Assembly (NCBI GenBank): GCA_039024295.1
Contig: JBCDIQ010000279.1
Span: forward strand, 1 to 8,116
Source of the DNA: JBCDIQ01 sp039024295
Lineage (GTDB): Bacteria > Bacteroidota > Bacteroidia > J057
DNA: 8,116 bases
Reading direction: 5' to 3'
Below are positions 1-6,347 of the stretch, in pieces (position 1 is the stretch's first letter; the number at the start of each line of letters is the position of its first letter). Under the pieces are notes generated by a model, which was not told the origin of the DNA, did not search any database, and saw only the letters and a program-made list of their open reading frames with translations. The position numbers and the translations under genes were made by a program.

Positions 1-105
1 GAAAGGCCTAGGGCAGCTCAAAAACTAAAATAAATAGCTTAAAAATTAAAAATATTAGTAATTAAGGGCGTTTATCTATACATTACATCAAATAGTATAG
101 CTACC

Positions 106-1044
106 ATGCCCCGAAATCCTGAAAAAAGCCGTAGAGAAGGCAATAGGTATGACAAAATTTTCAAGGAAAATACCGAAGCAATATTGTTACCACTGCTGGG
201 CAAGTTGCTGAAGGTGGAGTTGGAGATTCTTGAACGTCTGACGGAAAAGCGTCAAACCACCATTGAACGAGAAGTTGATTTTCTGGCCAGGGTCCGCCTT
301 GAAGGTAAAGTAGGGTTGCTGCATGTGGAGTACCAGACCCAAGTTGAGAGTGGCCTGTTGGAGCGCTTCGCTGAATATCACGGTATGCTATACCGCAAGT
401 TTAAACTTCCCATCACCCATGTGATGATTTATTTGGGAGATAAACCCTTTTCTGGGCCAAAGCGTATACCGGAACCAGAAGTATTTCGGCAAATAGAGGT
501 AGTCGCACCTATTGAAAGTAGCTTTGAGGCCTTTCTTTCCTCATCTATTCCTGAAGAGGTTATACTTGCGATTTTATCAGACTTTCAAGGGAGAGACCCT
601 AAGGCCGTTTTTCGACTTATTTTCCAACAACTCAGGCAACTTTCAACGGACGAGGCAGCCCTAAAAAAGTACCTCAACCAATTGGGAATGCTTTCGAAGT
701 TGCGTAAATTAGATCAAACATTTATATCAATCAGAAAAAATATGCCTATTACCTACGACATAGCTCAAGATGCAATGTACCAGCAAGGTAAACTCGAAGG
801 GAAAACCGAGGGGATAACCGAGGGGATAGCTAAGGGAAAAGCCGAGGGGATAGCCGAGGGGATAACCAAGGGCAGAAAGATGGAAGCCAGAGAAAGGCGT
901 ATAAAAGAAATCTATGATATAATCCGAATTGGGAATGAGAATGGCTTGCAGAAGACACTCCTAGCCCAACTTGCCCGTGTTCCAATTAAAAAGGTGGAGG
1001 AAGTATTGAAAAAGATTGAAGCAGCGCAAAAGAAAACCGAGTAA
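106..1044 (+). CDS. Rpn-family PD-(D/E)XK nuclease / putative transposase
   Basis: The 312-residue protein resembles the Rpn (recombination-promoting nuclease, COG5464-like) group of PD-(D/E)XK DNA endonucleases. What is visible: an N-terminal nuclease core with D58 in REVDF, a strand with E75-Y-Q77 in LLHVEYQTQ (the D...ExQ pattern of the fold), and Y91 in the following helix; a helical middle (about 140-212); a low-complexity stretch of E/K-G-I/K-T/A tetrapeptides (231-256); and a charged C-terminal helical tail (about 257-312) whose LLAQLARVPIKKVEEVL looks helix-turn-helix-like. Family members cut DNA and have been linked to RecA-independent recombination and phage defence. An in-frame ATG at 742 (M213), preceded by an A-rich stretch, could start a shorter C-terminal product, as reported for E. 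coli RpnA. The ATG at 106 is chosen because nuclease-family sequence begins soon after it; no Shine-Dalgarno is present. A degenerate partial copy follows. Family assignment is confident; activity is inferred. Confidence 0.85.
   Translation: MPRNPEKSRREGNRYDKIFKENTEAILLPLLGKLLKVELEILERLTEKRQTTIEREVDFLARVRLEGKVGLLHVEYQTQVESGLLERFAEYHGMLYRKFKLPITHVMIYLGDKPFSGPKRIPEPEVFRQIEVVAPIESSFEAFLSSSIPEEVILAILSDFQGRDPKAVFRLIFQQLRQLSTDEAALKKYLNQLGMLSKLRKLDQTFISIRKNMPITYDIAQDAMYQQGKLEGKTEGITEGIAKGKAEGIAEGITKGRKMEARERRIKEIYDIIRIGNENGLQKTLLAQLARVPIKKVEEVLKKIEAAQKKTE
796..873 (+). repeat. 12-bp in-frame tandem repeat in the Rpn gene
   Basis: Six and a half units of a 12-bp motif, of the type GAGGGGATAGCC, run in frame and encode E/K-G-I/K-T/A. 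Units start at 796, 808, 820, 832, 844 and 856, followed by a half unit AAGGGC. Because the unit is a multiple of three, gain or loss of units changes linker length without shifting the frame. Such glycine- and charge-rich repeats are common between the nuclease part and the C-terminal tail in this family. Confidence 0.85.
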
Positions 1045-1103
1045 CTTCAAAATACCTCTCTTACGCAGATAGATTTTCCTTCCCCATTCCATTACATTTA
1101 CAC

Positions 1104-1424
1104 ATGCCTTTCCATTACGACATAACCCAAGATGCCATGTACCAGCAAGGTAAACTGGATGGTAAAGCTGAAGGTAAAGCCGAAGGAATGGGCCAAGGGA
1201 TAGCTGAAGTAAAAGCCGAAGGGATAGCCCAGGGGATAGCTGAAGGATTAGCCTAAGGCAGAAAAATAGCAGCTGAAGAAAGGCGTACGAGAGAAATCTA
1301 CAATATAATCCGTACTGGAAATTCAATGGGGTTGTCAAAGCAACAGTTAGCTAAACTTGCCAGTGCTTCACTTGAAGAAGTAGAAAAAGTTCTTAAAAAG
1401 ATCGAGGAAGAGAAAACGAAATAA
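1104..1424 (+). pseudogene. Degenerate second copy of the Rpn C-terminal region
   Basis: Read from the ATG at 1104, this stretch matches the intact upstream protein from its M213 to its end. The first 18 residues agree at 15 positions, and a 20-base block is identical (775-794 and 1137-1156). The tetrapeptide repeat follows, and the tail after GRK agrees at about 30 of 50 positions (hand counts). One in-frame TAA at 1254-1256 interrupts it, at a repeat position where Q or K codons normally stand, so one base change from CAA or AAA explains it. Otherwise the frame is open for 321 bases to a TAA at 1422-1424, with no frameshift and many synonymous differences. No nuclease core precedes it. It is probably the remnant of a separate Rpn paralogue, since the tail is too divergent for a fresh duplication. 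A 50-residue product from 1104 to the internal stop cannot be excluded. Confidence 0.85.
1158..1253 (+). repeat. 12-bp tandem repeat in the Rpn remnant
   Basis: Eight 12-bp units, starting at 1158 and every 12 bases to 1242, encode D/E/Q-G/V-K/I/M/L-A/G. The unit is the same as in the intact gene upstream, but there are eight units instead of about six and a half and the bases have drifted more. The TAA stop codon falls exactly on the first codon of what would be the ninth unit. Confidence 0.8.
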
Positions 1425-1502
1425 CCCCAACTAAAAACTGCTTCATATGTATCGCTAGTAAAGCATATACTTTCTGGCCGATCAGAAAATCCCGATTTGT
1501 CG

Positions 1503-1510
1503 TAGATTTG
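1503..1510 (+). promoter_or_regulatory. TAnnTTTG-like -7 element before the hydrolase gene
   Basis: TAGATTTG fits the Bacteroidota -7 consensus TAnnTTTG at every fixed base. It ends only 5 bases before the ATG at 1516, so transcription from it would give a leaderless or almost leaderless mRNA. I see no convincing TTG element at the usual distance upstream, so this may be a chance match. Confidence 0.3.
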
Positions 1511-1515
1511 AGCCG

Positions 1516-2193
1516 ATGAAGCAAAAAGATACACTCCCCTATCATCTATATACCATTAGTGGCCTGGGCATGAACCAACGGCTCTTTGAAAGGCTGGAAT
1601 TGCCCTTCAAGTCGGTCACCCACCTGACCTGGCTCGACCCTCTTTCCATGTCAGAACATCTGGTTGACTATTGTAGGAGATTAGGAGCAAGAATTACACA
1701 CACAGAAAACGTGGTGATCCTAGGGTGTTCCTTTGGAGGAATGGTGGCCAAGGAAATCGCTCAACTGATGCCCATAGATCGCTTCATCCTCATCTCGAGT
1801 ATCAAGAATGCACACGAAAAACCAACGTTTTTTGACTGGCTCAACTTTTTCCCAGTCCATCTGGCAGCCCCTCCTGCATTGCAAAAGGTCACTTTTCCCT
1901 TGTGGTCCCCTATGTTTGGGGTCAAAACAGCAGAGGAAAAGGCCTTCTTTTCTTCCATCTTTTTCAATGAAAGTCAGTTGTTTAAAGACTGGGGAATTAC
2001 ACAAATTGCGAAGTGGAAAAATTATTTACCGTCAGAAAACACCTTGCATCTTCACGGAGATAAAGATTTGATCTTTCCGATAGAAAAGATCAAAGATGCA
2101 ACAGTAATCAAAGGCGGTAACCACGGCATGGTGGTCACTCGAGCCGATGAAGTGAGCAAGCTCATTTATGAATTTATGCGCAAGCCAATTTAA
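1516..2193 (+). CDS. Alpha/beta hydrolase
   Basis: A 225-residue, probably cytoplasmic enzyme of the alpha/beta hydrolase fold. The N-terminal strand and oxyanion-type loop appear as YTISGLGMN (12-20). The nucleophile elbow is G70-C-S72-F-G-G75, giving S72 as nucleophile. The acid is probably D184 in HGDKD (180-184), and the base is H203 in KGGNHGM. The segment between about 100 and 165, rich in F, W and P, forms the cap. No signal peptide or membrane segment is seen. The substrate cannot be read from the sequence; small Bacteroidota hydrolases of this kind that begin with a G-L-G-M/A motif are generally uncharacterised. The ATG at 1516 is chosen because the next methionine (M19) would cut away the first strand. 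The gene lies 91 bp after the Rpn remnant and 52 bp before glyS on the same strand, so it may be co-transcribed with glyS. Confidence 0.88.
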   Translation: MKQKDTLPYHLYTISGLGMNQRLFERLELPFKSVTHLTWLDPLSMSEHLVDYCRRLGARITHTENVVILGCSFGGMVAKEIAQLMPIDRFILISSIKNAHEKPTFFDWLNFFPVHLAAPPALQKVTFPLWSPMFGVKTAEEKAFFSSIFFNESQLFKDWGITQIAKWKNYLPSENTLHLHGDKDLIFPIEKIKDATVIKGGNHGMVVTRADEVSKLIYEFMRKPI

Positions 2194-2218
2194 CCAACGG
2201 GAAAACGAAATATTTGGC

Positions 2219-2226
2219 TAATTTTG
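2219..2226 (+). promoter_or_regulatory. TAnnTTTG-like -7 element before glyS
   Basis: TAATTTTG matches TAnnTTTG and ends 19 bases before the glyS ATG, a reasonable distance for a short leader. No TTG is present 19 to 21 bases upstream of it, so the -33 element is missing or weak. If it is real, glyS has its own promoter rather than depending only on the hydrolase gene. Confidence 0.35.
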
Positions 2227-2245
2227 CCACTCAATTGATCAGCAC

Positions 2246-3787
2246 ATGAACTACGACGAAATATTTCCCAAGATCGTTTCTCATGCCAAAGAATATGGCT
2301 TTGTGTTTCCCTCCAGTGAAATCTACGATGGACTAGGTGCTGTGTATGATTACGGTCCTTTGGGCGTAGAATTGAAGCAAAACATCAAAACAGCATGGTG
2401 GAAAGCCATGGTGCAAATGCACGAGAACATCGTAGGCCTCGATGCGGCCATTTTGATGCACCCCACTACCTGGAAAGCCTCCGGCCACGTGGATGCCTTC
2501 AATGATCCATTGATTGACAACAAGGTATCTAAAAAGCGGTACCGGGCAGATGTGCTGATCGAAGACCAGATTGCTAAATACGAACAGAAAGCACTAAAAG
2601 ACGCCAATAAAAAGGCAAGAAAAGATGGATGGGAAGTTGGCGGTGAGGAATTCAACAAATTCTTGACAAACAGTCGTAACGGTAAAAAAGCAGCTGATCT
2701 ACAAGCGAGGTTTGAAGAAGTCCTAAACGCAGATGACCTGACAGGACTGCGCCAAATCATCATTGATGAAGGTATAGTAGATCCCGAAAGTGGTTCCAAA
2801 GACTGGTCGGAGGTGCGTCAGTTTAACTTAATGTTCAAAACCCAGCTAGGTGCTACTGCTGATAGTGCCCTGGACCTGTACATGCGCCCTGAAACAGCGC
2901 AAGGGATTTTTGTGAATTACCTCAATGTGCAGAAGACCACCCGACAGAAGCTTCCGTTTGGAATCGCACAAATCGGAAAAGCCTTTCGGAACGAGATCAT
3001 TGCCCGTCAGTTCATCTTCCGCATGCGCGAGTTTGAGCAGATGGAGATGCAGTACTTCATCAAGCCGGGCTCACAAGGTGAATGGTTTGATTACTGGAAA
3101 AATCACCGAATGAAGTGGCACCATGCACTGGGATTAACCCCGGATCACCTCCGCTACCATGTTCATGAAAAGCTAGCTCACTATGCTGACGCTGCCGAGG
3201 ACATCCAGTTCAACTTCCCCTTCGGCTTTAAAGAATTAGAGGGAATTCACTCCCGAACGGACTTTGACCTGGCCAGCCACCAGGAATTCTCTGGCAAAAA
3301 ACTTCAATTTTTTGACCCAGAAACGCGAGAATCCTATGTTCCGTATGTAATTGAGACTTCTGTAGGACTTGATCGTACTTTCCTGGCGCATTTAAGTGGA
3401 GCCTACCGTGAAGAGAAAGCCCCTACCGCAAAAGGCGGAACTGAAGTTCGAACCGTGTTGAAGCTCCACCCCGTTCTGGCTCCCTACAAGGTTGCTGTAT
3501 TGCCATTGGTCAAGAAAGATGAGTTACCCGACATCGCACGTTCCATCATCAATCGCCTAAAATTAGACCACAATGTGGCATATGATGAAAAAGATTCCGT
3601 TGGGCGGCGTTACCGGCGTCATGATGCCATTGGCACGCCTTTCTGTGTGACGGTAGATTACGAAACCAAAGAAGACAACTCAGTAACTATCCGTGAGCGG
3701 GACAGCATGAAGCAGGATCGGATTCCCATTGATCAGATTCCAGCATATATCTCTGAGAAACTGAGCTGGAGTACGGTATTAGGATAA
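2246..3787 (+). CDS. glyS: Glycine--tRNA ligase (class II, single-chain type)
   Basis: A 513-residue cytoplasmic enzyme that charges tRNA-Gly with glycine at the expense of ATP. It is the homodimeric eukaryote/archaea-like form, not the alpha2-beta2 GlyQ/GlyS form of E. coli. Visible landmarks: GLGAVYDYGPLG (29-40) in the N-terminal catalytic part; an inserted lysine-rich, helical segment (about 100-190); RPETAQGIF (214-222); class II motif 2 around FRNE (247-250) with RMREFEQMEM (259-268); ELEGIHSRTDFDLASH (330-345), which shapes the glycine pocket; motif 3 at GLDRTFL (374-380); and a C-terminal anticodon-binding domain (about 410-510) with GRRYRRHDAIGTPFCVTVD (453-471). Length and domain order are normal, so the gene looks intact. 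The ATG at 2246 gives the expected N-terminus. The spacer after it holds hairpins that may end or attenuate the transcript. Confidence 0.98.
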   Translation: MNYDEIFPKIVSHAKEYGFVFPSSEIYDGLGAVYDYGPLGVELKQNIKTAWWKAMVQMHENIVGLDAAILMHPTTWKASGHVDAFNDPLIDNKVSKKRYRADVLIEDQIAKYEQKALKDANKKARKDGWEVGGEEFNKFLTNSRNGKKAADLQARFEEVLNADDLTGLRQIIIDEGIVDPESGSKDWSEVRQFNLMFKTQLGATADSALDLYMRPETAQGIFVNYLNVQKTTRQKLPFGIAQIGKAFRNEIIARQFIFRMREFEQMEMQYFIKPGSQGEWFDYWKNHRMKWHHALGLTPDHLRYHVHEKLAHYADAAEDIQFNFPFGFKELEGIHSRTDFDLASHQEFSGKKLQFFDPETRESYVPYVIETSVGLDRTFLAHLSGAYREEKAPTAKGGTEVRTVLKLHPVLAPYKVAVLPLVKKDELPDIARSIINRLKLDHNVAYDEKDSVGRRYRRHDAIGTPFCVTVDYETKEDNSVTIRERDSMKQDRIPIDQIPAYISEKLSWSTVLG

Positions 3788-3799
3788 GTGTTCGGTTTT

Positions 3800-3835
3800 T
3801 CCCGCTCTGCGGGATTTCGTCCCGATTCTCGGGAC
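3800..3835 (+). terminator. Paired competing hairpins after glyS
   Basis: Two perfect short hairpins lie back to back 12 bases after the glyS stop: TCCCGC-tct-GCGGGA (3800-3814) and GTCCCGA-ttc-TCGGGAC (3819-3835). The inner arms can also pair with each other, CGGGA (3810-3814) with TCCCG (3820-3824), so the outer pair and the inner hairpin exclude one another. No T-run follows, so intrinsic termination is doubtful. An RNA 3' stabiliser, a weak terminator or a copied intergenic element are all possible. The pairing is seen; the role is inferred. Confidence 0.4.
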
Positions 3836-3838
3836 TCA

Positions 3839-3903
3839 ACAGTTTACGGTTTTCAGTAGATGGAAAGTGATTCCTCACACTGTACACCGAGAACTGTAAA
3901 CTG
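3839..3903. repeat. Imperfect inverted repeat, copy A of a shared intergenic element
   Basis: Arms 3840-3856 and 3887-3903 pair at 14 of 17 positions, with the outermost 8 bp (CAGTTTAC / GTAAACTG) perfect and a loop of about 30 bases. The left arm region 3839-3857 also matches the reverse complement of 7679-7697 in the spacer after glnS at 17 of 19 bases. No coding frame of note runs through it. It is best described as an interspersed palindromic intergenic repeat. Confidence 0.65.
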
Positions 3904-3971
3904 ACAACTCAAAAAAGATTATCCTTCATTTTGACACCCAAAGTACTGGCAAAAAGCCGTATGTTTAGGGG

Positions 3972-5012
3972 GTGAAAAAGTTGCTATTTCTCTCAATTTG
4001 TTGGATGCTGGCACTTCCAGCGAGCTATGCTCAAATCGGTGGACGTCACGTCTATGATTTCCTCAACCTGGTTCCTGCAGCTAGAATTGCGGCTCTGGGC
4101 GGCGTAAACGTCTCCCTGATGGATGATGATGTCAACATGGGCTACCAGAATCCGGCATTGGTGAATGACTCCATGCATCACCGGGCAAGCTTATCCTATT
4201 CCAGCTACCTGGCAGATATCGGATACGGATATGCAGCTTATAGCCGAACCATAGAAGGGGTGGCCAGCTTTCACACGGGCATACATTATGTGAGTTACGG
4301 GGAAATGCAGGGAGCTGATGAATTTGGCAACCTAACCAATACCTTCAGTGCCAATGATATAGCATGGATAATTGGCTTTTCTCGCCAAGTCAAAGGATTC
4401 AGGTATGGCTCCAACCTGAAAGTCATCAACTCTACACTGGCTGATGGGTTCAGCTCTCTTGGGGTGGCTGTTGATGTGGGGACTGCCTACCGAAGCAAGA
4501 ATAAGCTCTTCTCTGCTGGACTGGTGATGAAAAATATGGGGGCACAATTAACTACCTATACGGGCTCTGGCGGGCGTGAACCACTTCCCTTTGAAATTCA
4601 AATGGGCATTTCCAATAAGCTCAAGTATATGCCACTGAGGTTCTCCCTAACTGCTACCAACCTGGAGCATCCTAACCTCATTTTTGACAATCCAGACGAT
4701 GTTCCAGAAGTAGACCTGAGCGGAAACGAGGTGGAACAAAGCAGCAACCTTGTGGATAATATATTCCGACATGCAGTTTTCTCTGGGGAATTTTTGCTAG
4801 GGCGCGCGGTTCGATTAAGGGGCGGATACAACCACCTGCGCCGCCAAGAGCTTCGCTCAGAAGATCGTGCAGGCTTATCAGGCTTTTCCCTGGGCTTCGG
4901 TCTTCGAATTAGCCGCATCGCCATTGACTACGGATACGCCAGTTTTGGTGCTGCCAGCGCATTTAACAACCACCAGTTTAGCCTTCGGCTTGACCTCAAC
5001 AAAAGGACCTAA
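3972..5012 (+). CDS. porQ: Type IX secretion system outer-membrane protein PorQ
   Basis: A 346-residue outer-membrane beta-barrel protein. A Sec signal peptide is clear: KK, a hydrophobic stretch, then probable cleavage after ASYA (A20) before Q21. The mature part opens with the family signature GGRHVYDFLNLVPAARIAALGG (23-44), then SLMDDDVNMGYQNPALV (48-64), followed by alternating strands rich in G, Y, F and S, and ends in a strand with HQFSLRLDLN (334-343). In well-studied species PorQ works with PorU, PorV and PorZ in the cell-surface complex that processes and anchors type IX cargo. The start is GTG at 3972: an in-frame TAG lies 3 bp upstream of it (3966-3968), and later starts would remove the signal peptide. 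The GTG overlaps the stop of a four-codon mini frame (ATG 3961, TGA 3973-3975). Its 3' end converges on the membrane-protein gene with 15 bp between the stops. Confidence 0.9.
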   Translation: MKKLLFLSICWMLALPASYAQIGGRHVYDFLNLVPAARIAALGGVNVSLMDDDVNMGYQNPALVNDSMHHRASLSYSSYLADIGYGYAAYSRTIEGVASFHTGIHYVSYGEMQGADEFGNLTNTFSANDIAWIIGFSRQVKGFRYGSNLKVINSTLADGFSSLGVAVDVGTAYRSKNKLFSAGLVMKNMGAQLTTYTGSGGREPLPFEIQMGISNKLKYMPLRFSLTATNLEHPNLIFDNPDDVPEVDLSGNEVEQSSNLVDNIFRHAVFSGEFLLGRAVRLRGGYNHLRRQELRSEDRAGLSGFSLGFGLRISRIAIDYGYASFGAASAFNNHQFSLRLDLNKRT

Positions 5013-5027
5013 GAGTTCCCTATCTCT

Positions 5028-6338
5028 TTAGCCATTTTCCGCTGGAAAATTTTCGGAAATCCCTGGATTTTCTTTCTGGGTAGAGGTGTAGATAAATAAC
5101 AGCAGTACGCAGTACAGGGGCAGGATCAGTATGCGATACCTCGCCATTGTGCCAAAAGAATAGGTGTACAGCCCCAACACAGTGGCCACCGACAAGGAAA
5201 ATGACCAGCAAAATGTCCAGACGGTATTCCGGAACAAGCGCGTCCAATTTCGGGATACCACCATCCTCCCGACCAACCAAATAGTTATCCCAAGTAGTAA
5301 GAAGCTCTCCAGGGCATACAGGCTCATGGCAGATATGTCTGTTTCCCATGGATAGGGGCGAAAGAAGCTGACCCAGATGGCCGGAGGGATTTTGGGAAGG
5401 ATCCCTGACCATCCACCGGAAATATCTCCCAGGCTGTAGTAGGAAAACGGATTCCGAAGGGCTACCTGTTCTACATGCCATTGTTGGTGGATCACAAACC
5501 TAAATCCAAGATCGGGCGTGGTCAAAATTATTAGACATACTAAAGCGGTTCCCATCCCATATAGCCATAAAATGGGCAAATGGACCCATTGTTTCCATCC
5601 CCAAACCATTAACATGACCAACGTGGCAATCAGCAACCCATATAAAATATACACCTTGATAATGGCAATCAGTAAGGTGGTTACCAGCAAAATCAAGACT
5701 GAAATCCAGAACCTGCGCTGGAATACAATCAAATTAAGCCAACTGTATACCCACCAGCCAAGAAGTCCCAACACCAGTGGGTCTTTCATAAGGCCAGATC
5801 CCCAAAAAAGCACCGATGGAAAAAAGATCAGGCTGATGCCTAAAACCTTCTTATACTGCGGGAATATGCGGCAAAATCCCCTGAACATTGCCCAAAGTCC
5901 ACCAAAGGCAAAGGTTCCAAAACTAAAGGTAAGTGCCCAATAAGAATTGAAAGTCAGGAGACTTACCAAAGTTCCAGCTTTGATAACTGTAAGGGTTGAC
6001 CAATGCGCAAAATACACTTCTAACGGCAACACCTGCGAGCCTGCTTCAGCCCAAAACTGCTCTAACCCCATTTGGGGAGATTCCCACCACGCTTCCCACA
6101 TATCCGTGATACACTGGTAATAGCGGAAAGAATCTGAACGAGCCAATACAAAGACATGTGCCATGGCAAAAGCGATCCCTGAAAGAAGCCTGGCGATCAG
6201 TCCCCAAAATAGTAATTGTGCATCGAATGCCGGCAACCTCCGCTTTCGCTGGTACACAAATGCCAGGGCTGCAAACACCAAAAACGTAAACAGCCCTATC
6301 GTTACTTCCCGAAAGCTTAAAAGATCCGCCAGTGCCAT
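5028..6338 (-). CDS. Polytopic inner-membrane protein of unknown function
   Basis: The 436-residue protein is strongly hydrophobic, with roughly 10 or 11 membrane segments (near 12-29, 40-64, 122-152, 164-180, 187-206, 210-247, 253-273, 340-358, 374-395 and 399-417). A longer polar loop after the second segment holds DSFRYYQ (69-75). Other marks are FPSVLFWGSGLMKDP (173-187), KVYILYG (228-234), a polar loop near 276-330 ending in FRPYPWE (326-332), and MARYRILILP (398-407) just before the last segment. From memory, PSVxFWxSGxxKD and FRPxxWE recur in unannotated Bacteroidota membrane proteins. The layout resembles Wzy/EpsG-type polysaccharide polymerases or GT-C glycosyltransferases, which also have an R-rich motif near the last helix, but I cannot assign an activity. 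It starts 9 bp after the cysN stop, so the two are probably co-transcribed. No signal peptide is cleaved; the protein looks complete. Confidence 0.8.
   Translation of the reverse strand: MALADLLSFREVTIGLFTFLVFAALAFVYQRKRRLPAFDAQLLFWGLIARLLSGIAFAMAHVFVLARSDSFRYYQCITDMWEAWWESPQMGLEQFWAEAGSQVLPLEVYFAHWSTLTVIKAGTLVSLLTFNSYWALTFSFGTFAFGGLWAMFRGFCRIFPQYKKVLGISLIFFPSVLFWGSGLMKDPLVLGLLGWWVYSWLNLIVFQRRFWISVLILLVTTLLIAIIKVYILYGLLIATLVMLMVWGWKQWVHLPILWLYGMGTALVCLIILTTPDLGFRFVIHQQWHVEQVALRNPFSYYSLGDISGGWSGILPKIPPAIWVSFFRPYPWETDISAMSLYALESFLLLGITIWLVGRMVVSRNWTRLFRNTVWTFCWSFSLSVATVLGLYTYSFGTMARYRILILPLYCVLLLFIYTSTQKENPGISENFPAENG
5034..5053 (+). terminator. Possible weak terminator after porQ
   Basis: ATTTTCC-gct-GGAAAAT is a perfect 7-bp hairpin with a 3-base loop, followed by TTT, starting 22 bases after the porQ stop. 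It lies within the last codons of the opposing gene, as is common at tight convergent ends. The stem is AT-rich and the T-run short, so it is a weak candidate. Confidence 0.25.
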
Positions 6339-6347
6339 TCAGCTTGC

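Noticed and set aside
1..33. Possible tail of an upstream gene ending in TAA at 31-33 (frame 1) or at 26-28 (frame 2).
   Set aside because: Only 8 to 10 codons are visible and neither reading is recognisable, so there is no support for a gene.
796..1253. CRISPR-like array from regularly spaced repeats.
   Set aside because: The units are contiguous 12-bp in-frame coding repeats without spacers.
961..1338. Open frame of 125 codons on the - strand across the Rpn 3' end and its remnant.
   Set aside because: It is the complement of the repeat-rich Rpn tail; its leucine-rich composition follows from the repeat and it resembles no protein.
2350..2799. Open frame of 149 codons on the - strand inside glyS.
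   Set aside because: It lies fully within a well-supported housekeeping gene and has no recognisable features.
3929..3967. Promoter-like TTTTGAC and TATGTTTA pair before porQ.
   Set aside because: The spacing is about 26 bases instead of about 19 to 21, the -7 match lacks the final G, and the start point would fall at or after the GTG.
5518..5943. Open frame of 141 codons on the + strand within the membrane-protein gene.
   Set aside because: The opposite strand encodes a coherent multi-pass membrane protein in tight linkage with cysN; this frame is its shadow.
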